The translations under genes and the position numbers were made by a program. Shown in pieces: positions 41,902 through 53,305 of a DNA stretch of 64,000 nucleotides; the stretch's first letter is position 1; every line of letters starts with the position of its first letter. A model generated the notes under the pieces. It worked only from the letters and a program-made list of their open reading frames with translations, was not told the origin of the DNA and ran no database searches. Source of the DNA: Choricystis sp. odSpoLacu1 (Eukaryota > Chlorophyta > Trebouxiophyceae); contig OY253664.1 of assembly GCA_958009055.1 (NCBI GenBank), positions 248,001 to 312,000 of the forward strand. The letters are read 5' to 3'.

Positions 41902-43554
41902 ATGCGGCCGTCGGCCGCCGCGCATCGCGCGGCGGCACGCCCCGCCACCCGCGCGGCGGCTCGCCGGGTGCCCGCCACTCGCCAGCGAGCGGTCGCGTTT
42001 GTCGTGCGGGCTGCTGCTGACAAGGTGAGGAGGGTGTGTGGGTGGGTGGAGAGTGAACAGGAATTGCGATGGACGGCTCCCTTGCCGTCGGACCCGCATT
42101 CGGGTGGCGGTTGGTGCGCTGTGTGAGAGCGCTGCCCGGCTGGACGATGCACTCGTCACTGTGAGCATGCGGCGTGCGTGGCACCGAGCACGCGGTGGCC
42201 AGCGCACCGCCCTCAACACCCGTCACCCTCACAACCCCCCACACAAACACCTCAGCTCGACGTCCTGGTCGTCGGCTCCGGCGCCCGCGAGCATGCTCTG
42301 TCCTGGAAGCTAGCCCAGTCGCCCCGGTGCGGGTCCCTGTTCTGCGCGCCCGGCAACGCGGGGATCGCGGCCGAACCCGCCGTCACCGCGGTGCCCGACC
42401 TGCCCGTCGCCGACAACGCGGCCGTCGTCGACTGGTGCACATCCCGCGGCATCGGCCTGGTGGTGGTGGGCCCCGAGCAGCCCCTGGTGGACGGCATGGC
42501 CGACGCGCTGCGCGGCGCGGGGGTGCACGTGTTTGGCCCTTCGAGCGCGGCGGCCGCGCTGGAAGGCTCCAAAACCTTTCTCAAAGACTTGTGCCGCGAC
42601 TACGGCATCCCCACCGCCGCCTACGACACGTTTACTGATGCCGAAGCCGCCAAAGCCTACATCGACCGCGTCGGCGCGCCTGTCGTCGTGAAAGCCGACG
42701 GCCTGGCCGCCGGCAAGGGCGTCACCGTGGCCGCCACCGCGGCCGAAGCCAAGGCCGCCGTGGACGACGCCCTGGTGGCCTGCCGGTTTGGGGATGCGGG
42801 GGCGTCGGTCGTGGTGGAAGAGTTTCTGGAGGGTGAAGAGGCGTCCTTCTTCGCGCTCGTCGACGGTGTGACCGTCGTGCCGCTCGCGTCGGCGCAGGAC
42901 CACAAAGCCGTGGGCGAGGGCGACACCGGCCCCAACACGGGCGGCATGGGCGCCTACTCGCCCGCCCCCGTCATGACGCCGGCGGTGCAGGCGGCCGCGA
43001 TGGAGACAATCGTCGCACGCACGGCGGCCGCGATGGTCGACCGCGGCGTGCCGTTCACGGGGGTCCTGTTTGCGGGGCTCATGGTCAAGGATGGCGTCCC
43101 CACCCTGCTGGAGCACAACGTGCGCTTCGGCGACCCCGAGTGCGAGGTGTTGATGGTCAGGCTGCAGTCCGACCTGCTGGAGCTGCTGCTGGCGGCCGCC
43201 GACGGCTCGCTCGCGCGCGCGCCGCCGCCCTTGTGGTCGCCCGACCCCGCCCTCACCGTCGTGCTGGCGTCCAACGGTTACCCGGGCGCCTATGAACCCG
43301 GGTCCATCATTCGGGGCACGGACACCGTGCCTGGTGACGCCAAAGTGTTTCACGCGGGCACCAAGGCCGACGCAGACGGCACGCTGCGCGCGGCGGGGGG
43401 CCGCGTGCTGGCCGTCACCGCGGCCGGCGCCACCGTGGCCGACGCTCAGGCGGCCGCGTATGCCGCGGTGGACGCGATTGACTGGCCGGGCGGCTTTTGC
43501 AGGCGCGACATCGGCTGGCGCGCGGTTGAGCGCGAGCGCGGGGGTGGAAAGTGA
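41902..43554 (+). CDS. GARS: phosphoribosylamine-glycine ligase (GARS), organelle-targeted
   Basis: Second step of purine synthesis: phosphoribosylamine + glycine + ATP to GAR. Exons 41902-42024 and 42256-43554 give 473 aa. Exon 1 is a Arg/Ala-rich transit peptide ([20 protein letters not shown]), consistent with plastid purine synthesis. The enzyme starts [20 protein letters not shown]. It continues with [24 protein letters not shown] text ([14 protein letters not shown]), [16 protein letters not shown], the signature [17 protein letters not shown], and [16 protein letters not shown]. It is monofunctional, with no AIRS or GART domains, and intact. Confidence 0.95.
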
Positions 43555-43727
43555 GGTGAAAGGGAAAAACCGAGTAAAACAAAGCAGTCAGCAGACCATG
43601 GAAGTGTCTCGACATTGCACACGCAGAGAAAATGGAGTCTCTCTCGGGGAAAAAAGGAAAGAAAACAGCCCCCCCCGACCGAACAACCACACCTCTAAAA
43701 CATGCCCCTCTTCTCTTCTCTCCCTCT

Positions 43728-45051
43728 TCACCGCTTGGCCCGCGCCCGGTTCTTCACCTCCGCCTCCTGCGTCGGGTGCAGCAGCACATGGTTGCGCGCG
43801 GTGGCCGGGTTGTGCTGGGAGAAGCCGTGCGACCAGTCGTACGACACCGCGTACGCAAAGATTGAGCCGTCCTTGTTGAACGCGCCTGCCGGGATCGGGG
43901 CGTTGGCCTTCTGCATCGCCTTCAGCCGCTGCTTGGAGTCTTTGTCCCAAAAGTTGTATGCGCCATCCGAACCCGCCGTCACAAACGTGTGGTAGGCGGG
44001 GTGGAACGCCATCGCGTTGACCGCGTAGATGTCGGCGCCCTCGCGGTGGCACTTGAACGTGAAGTTTTTGGCGGCCAGCGCGTCCTCCACGTGCTGCACC
44101 GCAACCCGGCCCTCGATGGAGCCCACCAGGTAGCCCGTGGTGTCGGGGAAGGCGGCCACGCAGCGCGTCTGGAACTTGAGGGGGGACTCGATGTCTTTGT
44201 AGGGTGTCTGCGGGTTGGACAGGTTGAAGACCTGGAGGGTGGGGGGAAGGAGGGAAACGGAATGAGGTGTGTGTGTGTGTGTGCGCGCGAGAGAGGCGGT
44301 GGTGGGTTTGGCAGGAAAAACAAAACAAAACCAAACAGCGGCGCCCCGCTTCCTTCCACCCCACTCACCTGGATGCGCCGGTTGGCCAGGCCCACCACCA
44401 TCAGCGGGTGCTTGACATCCAGCGCGTATACGCGCTCCGGCAGAGCCTGCGTGTGGGCCGCCGTCGGCGACCGCGCGTCCCAGTAGCGCAGCGTGCGGTC
44501 CCAAGACCCGGTCACCAGCAGCCACAACTCCTTGACAAAGGCGGCGTGGCGGACGGGGGCGTCGTGGGCGCCGACCTGGGTGGCTTGGCCGGTGGCGAGG
44601 GACCACATCTTGACGACTTTGTCGCAGCCGCCTGGGTGGGGGGGGGTGGGGGGGGGGGAGTGAGCGCGGTGGGGGCATCGCGCGACGCCCGCGTCTCTCT
44701 CGGCAACCCTGCCCGCGCCACCTCCCCACAACCCCACACACACCCACACCGACCCACACCCACACTCTCTCACTCACCCGAAAACACGGCCGCCCCGTCC
44801 GCCGACCACGCCGCGCACAGCACGGGCTGGTCGTGCGCAGTCGCGGCTTTGGGCACCGCCTGCCCGTTGGGCTGCACGTCCCAGCAGCGAACCTGATTGT
44901 CCCAGGAACCAGCCACCAGCAGGTTGGTGACGGGCGAGAACGCCAGGCACGACACGCCGTCGGTGGGGGGCGATGCGACCTCCAGGTCTTTGTTGGGGTT
45001 GTGGGGGGCGCCCGCGGCGGCCTGCGCGCCAAACGCGCCGTAGGAGGCCAT
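43728..45051 (-). CDS. RAE1: RAE1/Gle2 mRNA export factor, WD-repeat protein
   Basis: WD40 propeller that binds NUP98 at the nuclear pore and helps mRNA export. Exons 44778-45051, 44369-44631 and 43728-44231, in phase, about 346 aa. It opens with PPTDGVSCLAFSPVTNLLVA and GSWDNQVRCWDVQ. It continues with GGCDKVVKMWSLATGQATQV, LLVTGSWDRTLRYWDARSP and VGSIEGRVAVQHVE, and ends with FVTAGSDGAYNFWDKDSKQR, SYDWSHGFSQHNP and the RAE1-type tail EAEVKNRARAKR. The RAE1 assignment rather than BUB3 rests on FKCHREGADIYAVNAMAFHP and this tail. No frame breaks. Confidence 0.94.
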
Positions 45052-45304
45052 GATGATGAGGGAATCAGGCCGGTGGAGTGAGGGTGGCGGTGTGAGGGTG
45101 TGTGCGGGCGCACCAGCACACTCAGAGGGCGCGCGCGCAGCGACGCTCGAATGCGTGGGGAGTGACGGACAAACGACGCCAAACACGCCAGACTGAGCGC
45201 CGAATTTTGCACGGTTTCCCCCACCGCGCGCCCACACCGCCACACGCCACACGCACGCCACGCGTGCCACTGGGCCACCGCCAACGCACGCCCTGCCGCC
45301 TGCG

Positions 45305-45877
45305 ATGCGGGCGACAGTGGCCGTGCCGCGTGCCGCTGCGCCCACGCGCGTGCAGCCGCGGCGACGCGGGTGCCGGTGCGTGTTTGGAGGGCAGGCCGGT
45401 TGGCTGGAAGGGGAGCACGAGGCGCAGAGCACACACACAAGAGCTTATTTTGGCTGACACTCTCTCTCCTTTTTCCACAGCACTCGCTCGCGCGCCGCTG
45501 CCGACCCTGACCTCGGCACGCCGCCGCCGCCGCCCCCGCCGGCCGGCACCCGCTCCCGCACGCGCCTGGCCACCACCATTCTGACTGCGCCCCGCAGGGT
45601 GGACGTCTACTTTGCGGGCAAGCCGGGGCGGCGGCTGCTGTGGAAAGGGATCGCGTTTGGCGTCGGCTTTTACGCGGCCAACACGGTGTCCCTGTCGTTT
45701 GGCGCGTTGTCCATCAACGACGTGGTGGCGGCCGCCCTGACGGTGGCGTTCTATGAAGCCGCCAGCGCGGCCTACTACTCTGCGCCGCGCGCGACGCTGC
45801 GGCTCGCGTTTCTTAACTGGCTCAAAATGGGCGCCGTCGTGGCGTTGGTGGCGGACGCGTTTAAGCTGGCGGGTTGA
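45305..45877 (+). CDS. YCF20: YCF20-like plastid membrane protein (DUF565)
   Basis: Nucleus-encoded YCF20 family protein; plant and green algal relatives affect non-photochemical quenching. Exons 45305-45375 and 45481-45877 join in phase (CG|C) to give 155 aa. The leader MRATVAVPRAAAPTRVQPRR is a transit peptide. The mature part has KGIAFGVGFYAANTVSLSFG, DVVAAALTVAFYEAASAAYY and the family C-terminus LNWLKMGAVVALVADAFKLA. In red algae ycf20 is plastid-encoded, so the nuclear copy fits the green lineage. It is head-to-head with RAE1 over 253 bp. Confidence 0.9.
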
Positions 45878-46115
45878 GAGAGAGAGGGGGGGGGGTGAGG
45901 AGGAGGGAGAACTGCTATTTTTTGTTGTAAGAGGGCGGGGTGTGAGTGGGAGAGGCGCTGCGCTCGGCCCGCGCTCGGTCGCTGCCGCCCCTCTTCTCTC
46001 CCCGCCCGCGGCTTGTCGTGTGACCCATTTTTTCAATGTCGAATTCTACACTGCCACCCCCCCCACACCAACGCTGAGCACGCCCCCACCGTGGCCCGGG
46101 GGCGTGGCGGCGCCG

Positions 46116-49082
46116 TCACTCGCGCCCACGCCTCAAAAACGACGGCGTCGCGCGTACAGCCGACGCGGGCGCGCCGTTGCGGTCATCGTGCAGCTCGAAA
46201 AAGTCGGCCAACAGCGCGCGCAGCGCGGCAGGAGTGTGGCGCAGGGTTCGTGCGATGGCGTCGTTGTCGGCGCACAGGGACTGGGGGGGAGAGGAAGGGG
46301 GTGGGGTCGGGTGAAGCGTACTTGTGTGGGGGGGGTGATCGCCTCCCTCCCTCTCTCTCTCACCTCGTACGGCACCACCAGCTCCGCCTCCACAGCGCTG
46401 CGCACGCGATCGCGCACTGCCGCGTCCACTACCGAGTACGCGGCGCGCGCGTCGTCCAGGGCGGCCACGCCGGCGGCGACTGTTTTGGCGGCGTCTTTGG
46501 ACAGAGTGCCACCGACACGTGCGGCGGTGACAGCCTCCACGGTGGGCGCCCACAGGACGGAGCGCAGGTCACGCAGGCGGGCGTCGACCTGGGGGGTGTG
46601 GGGGAGGGGGTGAGGGAGGAGGTGTGGTGGTGGTGGTGGTGGTGGGCGATTTCTCTCTCTCTCTCTCCACCCACCGCGCTGGCGTGCGACACGAGCCAGG
46701 TCGCGGCGTGCGGGGCGAGAGCGGGGCTGGACCCGGCTGTCGCCATGGCGTAGATGACGTTGTTGAGAGCAAAGACGGCGGCCAAAACCTGGGGAGGGCA
46801 GCAAGAGGGGGGTGGGCGGAGAGTGAGAAAGAGGCAAGGGGACAGCAGCGCGCAGTCGCGTGACCGCCCAAAAAACAAATCGCCGCACCTTGCACTTGCA
46901 GGTGCGCGCTCTAGCGTCCAACCCGGATTCCAGCTCTGTCAGCACGCGGTCTACCAACGACGCAACGGGGGACAGTTGCGACGCACTAGGCGCCGCGGGC
47001 GCCGACTTGGAGGGTAGGTCAGCACTTGGTGGCGACAAAGGCAGCAGCAGCTGCGGCGCCAGCGGGTGCGCAAACAGGGCGTCCAAGTGCGCCAATGTCT
47101 GCGCAACGGCGAGGTGCACCTGTGGTTTGCGGCGCAAATAGGGAGTGGTGCGGCGTGGTGAGTCCGGGTGGGTGTAACGGTGCCCCTTGCTGCATGCGTC
47201 ACACGCGTGCCGTTTGCGCGGCAAATCCAGAGGCGCCGTCCACACATACGTCGCAGCCTATACCGCAAAGCGCAGTACCAAAGACTGCACCGTCACGCCC
47301 CCACAAAAACACCGCACCACCATCACGCACCGATCCATCCGTGACCGCCGCTTTCCACGTGTCTGCGCGCCCCAGACCCGCCTCAAAGTCTGCAAACATG
47401 GCTTCAAACTCGTCTTGCGCCGCATCAGCCAGCACCACAAGCCGGGTGAGCAGGGGCAGGAAGCGGGGTCCGGCCAGCGTTTCCGCCAAATCGTCTGACA
47501 CGCTGCTCAGCGCGTGATACATGTCCACCAGGGCCAAAGCCTGTGTGCGAGGGTGTGTGCCACGCATGTGAGAGCGAGCGCGCGGAATGACGCGGCGCAA
47601 GGGGGAGTGCGACGAAGTGGGGAGGGTGCACTCTCTGCCTCACGCGCCGCACTCACCTTGTCCCCCGTTCTGCGCGCCGTAACAATGGTGCGCCCAGTCT
47701 GGATGAGCCTGTCGACCGCGCCACCCGCCACAGAAGCAAAGGCGGTCTCGTCGTGCGGCTTTGTGAAGATGGCGGATGCGGTGTCCCGCTCCGAGGCAGC
47801 GGTTTGGACAAGCAGGCGCAAGTGGTTTGTCCAGCTGTGGGTGCGGGGCAAGGAACATGGTGAGAGTGAGGCGTTTGTCGGGTGCGGAGGAGAATGGACA
47901 CGGTGCGGCGATGTGGCGTCTGTGTGTGTGTTGGGACACGCGGGCACGCACCACCCTGCTCACCTGCCCACCCCCGGGCTGGGGGCGCAGTCACCAGCCC
48001 AGACGCCGCCGTCGGTGGGCGTGCTGGGCTCCAAATCGTGCGTCAGGGCGTCGTGCAGGGCGGCGGCACGCACGTCGACGTAGGCCTGTTGGTGTGAGAA
48101 GGGAGGGGGGTGGGTGGCTGTGAGACGAGCGTGTTGCGCCCTCCTCCTGTGCCACGCAGCCGCGTGCTCTTCCAACCGTCTGCCCCTCAACGCCACCGCG
48201 CTATCACAACCACACACACACCTTGACGCACGCCGTGTCTCCGCTGCGCAGCAGCACGTCGGCCAGCACGCGTAGCCGCGCGACGACCGCGTCGGGGAGA
48301 GCGGCACCTGGGAAAAAAGATGGACAGGGCAGGGTATAGTCAAAACGAGCGCCACCACACGAGTCAGCAGCACACTCTGTATCGTTCACGGGGGGTGAGG
48401 AGCGCAGAGCCGCCCTCGAAAAAAACGCCCCCCCCCCTGTCGGCGGCGGGGCGCGCCGCCCATACCCTCCTCTCACTCGCACCTGACTGCTCCCCGCCTC
48501 CCTCGCCACCCCGCGCGCCGCCTTTGCCCTCTACCACAGCCTGGACCACCCGCCCACGCCCCCCCGAGTGCAGCCGCAGCAGCGTCTCAAAGTTGCGCAG
48601 CGCTAGTGCGCTCCCGTCGGCGCGCAGCGCGGCCGCCGACTCACGCGCCGCGTCGGCGGCCGCCAACCCCGAGTGCACCTTCAAAAAGGATGCCGTCTCA
48701 TCCAGCCGCCCCAGTGCATCCACAAAGGCGGCCAGGTCGGCTTCAGGGCCGGCCAGCACGATTGCTTCCAGCTGACGCGGCGCGTCGAGGTGGGTCAGCG
48801 CGCACTCGGCGGTGGCCAGCGCCGACCTCACTTCGTCTCGGGCGGCGCGCAGTGCCTGTATTTTGGGTTTTTGTGAGTGAGAGGGAGGACCATTGGATGC
48901 AGAGGGCGTTCCTTCCTCTTTCCTCTCACCTGCGTCCGCCCGACCGTCGGCGCGACCAGGCCGGCCAGCCGGTCCATGCCGCCCCCATACCGGGCCAAGG
49001 CGCTGTCCGACTCGGTGGCCAGTGTGTCGGCCCAGTCGAAGGCGGCGCGCAGGCGGCCGGCGCGCGCGGCGTCAGCTTCCAT
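46116..49082 (-). CDS. EXO70: exocyst complex subunit EXO70
   Basis: Exocyst subunit that binds phosphoinositides and targets vesicles to the plasma membrane. Ten exons, all phase-consistent: 48930-49082, 48483-48855, 48222-48307, 47964-48085, 47657-47834, 47331-47540, 46889-47119, 46675-46788, 46364-46588 and 46116-46280, about 620 aa. The N-terminus has TAECALTHLDAPRQLEAIVL, then FVDALGRLDETASFLKVHSG. The middle has CVKAYVDVRAAALHDAL, which spans a splice junction, then SWTNHLRLLVQTAASERDTA and ALALVDMYHALSSVSDDLAE. Near the C-terminus are FALNNVIYAMATAG and LRALLADFFELHDDRNG. The gene has the most introns in the window (nine, 74-211 nt) and no frame breaks. Confidence 0.93.
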
Positions 49083-49207
49083 GTTTTTTTGCGATGGCTT
49101 TTTCTGCGCCTGACGTCGGGGAGACAAATACTCACGAATTTGTTTTCCCCAAAACAAACGCGCCGCCCTGGTTTAGCGCCGCGTGCGTCAAGCTTGCCAC
49201 CCCACCT

Positions 49208-49238
<31 letters not shown>

Positions 49239-49298
49239 GGTCACCGCGCCTGGCGGCCTTCCCGCAGCGCGCTGCTGGCCGACAGTATCTCCTTCCGA
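49083..49298. promoter_or_regulatory. shared divergent promoter, EXO70 / MIA40
   Basis: A 216-bp spacer between divergent start codons, with a (CA)n run at 49214-49239. The role is inferred from orientation. Confidence 0.35.
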
Positions 49299-49860
49299 AT
49301 GGGGGCCGATGACCCGCTGGCCGCCCTGGCACGAGGTGCGTGCTTCTTGAGGCTGGTCCCATGGTGCTGGACACGCCACGCTGGTGGTGGCAAGTGTGCG
49401 AGTTTTTGACGGACGTCCGCTCACGCTTTTTTCGTACACCTGTCCTCTCCTCTCCCTCTCCCTCTCCCCACAGAAGCCACCAAGGGCGCCATCGGAGACG
49501 GCACGCCGCAATCACCAGAGGTATGTGCAAGTGGGTCGGTGAGCGGGCGTGCAGCCTGTGTGCGCGTGTGGCTGAAAAAACAAAACAACGCCGTGTCCCT
49601 CTTCCCCCCCTCCACAGCAAATCGAGCGCAACATAGAGGAAGCGCTGGCGTGCCCCTGCATCGCTGATCTTAAGGACGGCCCCTGCGGCGACTCGTTTGT
49701 GGCCGCGTTCTCGTGCTTTCTGCGGTCGCAGGCGGCGCCGCCAGACCCGGGCGGCGCGGCCGCGCCCCAGTGCCTGCTCTCGTTTGAAGCGTTGCAGGCG
49801 TGCATGGCCAAGCATCCTGCCGCGTTCAACGAGTTTGTGGCGGACAAGAAGAAGGAGTGA
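49299..49860 (+). CDS. MIA40: MIA40/CHCHD4 intermembrane-space import oxidoreductase
   Basis: Oxidises and traps small Cys-rich proteins in the mitochondrial intermembrane space. Exons 49299-49335, 49474-49520 and 49618-49860 give about 109 aa. The redox-active CPC motif ([17 protein letters not shown]) is followed by twin CX9C pairs, [11 protein letters not shown] and [11 protein letters not shown]. The end is [16 protein letters not shown]. It is of the short, soluble human/plant type without the yeast membrane anchor. The start ATG lies in a short exon ([12 protein letters not shown]). Confidence 0.93.
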
Positions 49861-50076
49861 GAGAGATGAGGGCTGTGTTTTTGGAGAGACTGAATTCTGA
49901 AACTGCAAAACAAGTGGAGAATAGCGCGTCCAGCCGCCTCCCCCCGCGTAAAAAGAGAAAGTGAAAAAAGCAACAATAGAGCACCGAGTGCTTCACAAGT
50001 GATGAAGGAGAGAGAGTGGAAAACAAGGACACACACACGAAGAAAAAAAAACGCAGCCCCAGCCTGTCCTGCTTAT

Positions 50077-50673
50077 TCACCCGCTCTTGAACAGCAGCAC
50101 CGCCAGGTGGCCCAAGTAAAAGTAGACGAAGCACTTGGTCTCGTGCGTGACAAAGGAGCCTGTGGAGGGTGGGTGGGTGAGTGAGTCTAACTCGTGTGTC
50201 TGTTTGTCTCCCCGTCTCTCTCGCTTCCCCCCCAACGCCCACACACGCACCAAAGTTGCGCCCGACCACGCAGTGCCACGTGGGCGAGTACCGCTTGTCG
50301 AACTCGCGCTTGACGTAGGCCGCGATGTCCTTCTCGATGGTGTACTTGTCGATGGCCTGGGGGGGGGGGGGGATTTGGTGGGTTTGCGCCCAAAAACGGA
50401 AACGACGCGCGCGCTGCGCACCGCGCGCGCTCCCCCGGGCCGGCGCCACACGCGCCACACGCTGCCTTTTTTCCCCGTTGCACATGCTCCTTGGTTCACC
50501 CTGACCCAGGACGCATCGCCCAGGCGGCGGCACACGCCCAGACGCCAGAGCAAGACACACAGCCCCATCCAACATGCCCCCTCCACTCTCACCGTGGCCG
50601 CGCACTCGAACGCGTCGCGCTGCATGTCTTCCGACATGTCGGCCGCCTTGACGACGGGCTTGCGGTCCTCCAT
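50077..50673 (-). CDS. DYNLL: dynein light chain LC8 (DYNLL)
   Basis: A dimerisation hub protein of dynein and other complexes. Exons 50593-50673, 50251-50356 and 50077-50159 give 90 aa, the standard LC8 length. It reads [20 protein letters not shown], then [29 protein letters not shown], and [20 protein letters not shown] followed by LLFKSG. Nearly every conserved LC8 position is retained. It does not by itself prove flagella, because LC8 is kept in land plants. Confidence 0.97.
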   Translation of the reverse strand: MEDRKPVVKAADMSEDMQRDAFECAATVRVEGACWMGLCVLLWRLGVCRRLGDASWVRVNQGACATGKKGSVWRVWRRPGGARAVRSARVVSVFGRKPTKSPPPPRPSTSTPSRRTSRPTSSASSTSGTRPRGTAWSGATLVRVWALGGKRERRGDKQTHELDSLTHPPSTGSFVTHETKCFVYFYLGHLAVLLFKSG

Positions 50674-50933
50674 GGCGTGGGGGGGTGTGAGAGAAAGAGG
50701 AGGGCGAAGGCAAAAGAGAAACTCGATTCAGTGTGTTGAAACCAAAATAAAACGCGGCCACTCTTCTCAAAGTGGGGGGCGACTCTCTCGCACGCGCGCT
50801 CGCCGCACGGGCTTGGCTGCGCCGCACACACACGCAGAGATACACACACACACACACCACACCGGCACATCGGCCGCCACACCGGCGCTGGAGAGGAGTT
50901 GTTTTGGGGCCGCCTTTCTTCCCACTTTGAACA
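50674..50933. promoter_or_regulatory. shared divergent promoter, DYNLL / U1-C
   Basis: A 260-bp spacer between divergent start codons, with a CA-rich run at about 50836-50860. The role is inferred. Confidence 0.35.
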
Positions 50934-51456
50934 ATGACGCGCTACTACTGCCACTACTGTGACGCCCACCTGACGCACGACTCGGTGCGTTGTGCGTGTG
51001 GTGGAGGGAAGGGAGGGAGGGGAGAGAGAGCGATGGGCGGCGAAACACGTGAGAGCGAGTCGACGATGGCGCAGGCCGCCTTTCGTCTCACCTTCTCACC
51101 CCTCTCTCCACCCACAGCCCGTCGTGCGCCGCCAGCACAACGACGGCTTCAAGCACAAGGCCAACGTGCGCGCCTACTACACCATCATCGCCGACGTCAA
51201 CGGCCTGGCGCCCGCCGCGCCCGTGGGGGGGACGCCGTTTGGCGCGCCGCGCCCGTTTTACGCGCGGCCGCCGCCGGGGGGGTGGCGCCCGCGTGGCTTC
51301 TTTGGAGGGCCGCCCCGCCCTTGGGGAGGGCCACCGCCACCCTGGGGCGGGCCGCAGCCGGGGCCGCCGGGCGTGGGGGGTGGGCCACCTGGGGTGGGGG
51401 GCGGGCCGCCGTTTGGCGGTATGCCGCTGCCGCCCGGGGTGCCGCCACCCCAGTGA
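50934..51456 (+). CDS. SNRPC: U1 snRNP protein C
   Basis: U1-C stabilises pairing of U1 snRNA with the 5' splice site. Exons 50934-50984 and 51118-51456 give 129 aa. The zinc finger is complete: [17 protein letters not shown] with CX2C, then [20 protein letters not shown] with HX5H. The remainder is the usual Pro/Gly-rich low-complexity tail ([20 protein letters not shown]). No frame break. Confidence 0.95.
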
Positions 51457-51865
51457 AATGGGGGGGGGGGGGTGCGTGTGTGCCCCCCGCTCTCTGTTCT
51501 GTGTCTGTGCAGCTGTTTCTGGTTTCCCTGTTTTGTTGTGTGCGTGTAAAAAAAACGTGCGACCCTGCGTTTTCCCCCCACACACACCGCACCAGCAGCC
51601 CACACACGCCCAGAGTGAGACACAAGGCGCAGTGTGTTGGAGACAGGCACGCAGTAGTGGTTCACAAAACCTCAAAGAAAAAACAACTGGCAGACACTCC
51701 TCCACGCGCGCTCGTTTTTCTCCCCACACGCCCGCACACAGTCTCCTTCGTCCTTGGCCTTTCATCAGCAACCCCTACCTCTTTCTCTCCCGCCGGGAGG
51801 CATCAGTTTTTTCTTGTTGGTCGTGTGTGTGCATTCTTTTTCGTTTCCCTTTCCTTTTGCCTCGC
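51457..51865. other. convergent 3' flanks of U1-C and PRMT1, no gene
   Basis: 409 bp containing both 3' ends. It has a G10 run just after the U1-C stop and a TGTAA motif at about 51544-51548, the polyadenylation-like motif used in some green algae. No coding feature is seen. Confidence 0.5.
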
Positions 51866-53022
51866 TCACCGCATCCTAAACGCCATCTTGCGTGCCGCGC
51901 GCCCGTGCGTGCCCTCATGCTCGTACGCCAGCTCGATGTCCAGGTCGCGCGGGTTGCCCGTGTTGGGGCGGCACGCCAACGTGCCGGTGATGGTGTCGCC
52001 CTCTGTGACTGCCAGGGCGTCGCCCAGGTAAAACACGGTCTGTTTCCAGTGGGTCGGGCGCGACGACGGGCCGGTGCCAAACCCGACGCGCGTGTGGCAC
52101 GCTGAAAACTGGACGTCAAAGTGGGCGACCAGGGCGTGCACATAGTCGGTGCGGGTGGCGGTCAGGGTGAAGGGAGCGGAAAAAGCCGCGTCGGCGACAA
52201 CCATCGTCGTCAGGTCAAACGACACGAGCGCAGCGTCGCCCGTCACGACTTGCCCCGAGTCCACGGTGTCGACCAGGGGTTCACCCTCAGCCAGCGTCTT
52301 GATGGCGCGGTAATCAAAGCCGTAGACGTCGTCCCAGAAGTCCAGTTTGTCGGCTCTGTACTCGGCGTCCTCAATCGCGCACAGCCGCACTGTGGCCTTG
52401 TCGGGCAGCAAGATGCCGCCCGGCGCCAGCCACTTGTCGCGGGCGGCGAGAACGGTGTCCAGCATGGATTCGTAGAGGAGGCAGTAGCCCATCCACTCGG
52501 AGATGATGACGTCGACTTTGGGAACAGGGAGCGTCACATCCTCCACCTTGCCTTTAATGATGGTCACGCGGTCCGCGTACCCGTTTTCCGCCACGATGGT
52601 GGTGGCTTGGTCAGCAATGGAGGAGCACTCGACGCCGTACACGTGGGCGGCGCCCGCGCGCGCGGCAAAGAGGGACAGGATGCCGGTGCCGCACCCGACG
52701 TCGAGCACGATCTTGCCGCGCACCAAGTGGGCGTTGCGCTCGATGGCGGTCTGGTAGGCGCGGGTGCGGACCGCGTCTTTCAGCATTTCTTCGTGGATGC
52801 CTGTGTGGTGTGTGGGGGGGGAAGGGGGGGGGGGAGTGCAGGGTTGGTGTCGCGACCGGGGGGGACTGTGTGGTTCCATAGACGCAGACACACTCACACA
52901 CACTCCCTTCTCTCTCTCTCTCTCTTACCGAAATGAGCGTACGAGTCAAAGTAGTAGTCGGCGGCGGTGTGGTCGGACTGGCCTTTGGCGGCCGGACCGG
53001 CGGCGGCGGCCGGCGGCGACAT
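51866..53022 (-). CDS. PRMT1: type I protein arginine methyltransferase PRMT1
   Basis: Makes asymmetric dimethylarginine on RNA-binding proteins and histone H4. Exons 52929-53022 and 51866-52800 give 342 aa. The first exon ends in DHTAADYYFDSYAHFG, joined to IHEEMLKDAVRTRAYQTAIE. The SAM-binding motif is VLDVGCGTGILSLFAARAGA. The double-E loop is SEWMGYCLLYESML, and the THW loop is RPTHWKQTVFYLGD. It ends in KMAFRMR. All catalytic motifs are present and there is no frame break. Confidence 0.96.
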
Positions 53023-53305
53023 GTGAAATGTGTGTGGTGGAGGAGGGGGCGGCGGGGCCTTGCGTCGACTGGCGTGGTCAGGTGAGCTTGGTGTGCTTGG
53101 TCACGTGCCTAGTGTGGACGGGGGAGGGACGTAGGGGCGCACGTGCGCGTGTGCTAGCAATTGGCCACACACACTCGTCAATCTGTCGTCAAAACGAAGT
53201 GCGAGCGAAAAAAAGAGAAAACCCCTCTCACTCGCCGTTTCGCAATCGACGGCAGAGAAGGCCGCCGCCCCTCCCCGCGGCCTCGCCCTCCCCACACAAC
53301 CCCCA
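53023..53305. promoter_or_regulatory. shared divergent promoter, PRMT1 / uL6
   Basis: A 283-bp spacer between divergent start codons. The role is inferred from orientation. Confidence 0.35.

Noticed and set aside
45102..46036. Frames on the minus strand opposite YCF20
   Set aside because: They overlap a well-spliced YCF20 gene and include its intron.
51544..51548. TGTAA as the genome's polyadenylation signal
   Set aside because: It also appears after the small gene near 38302, but not consistently downstream of other stops, so the evidence is too weak for a general call.
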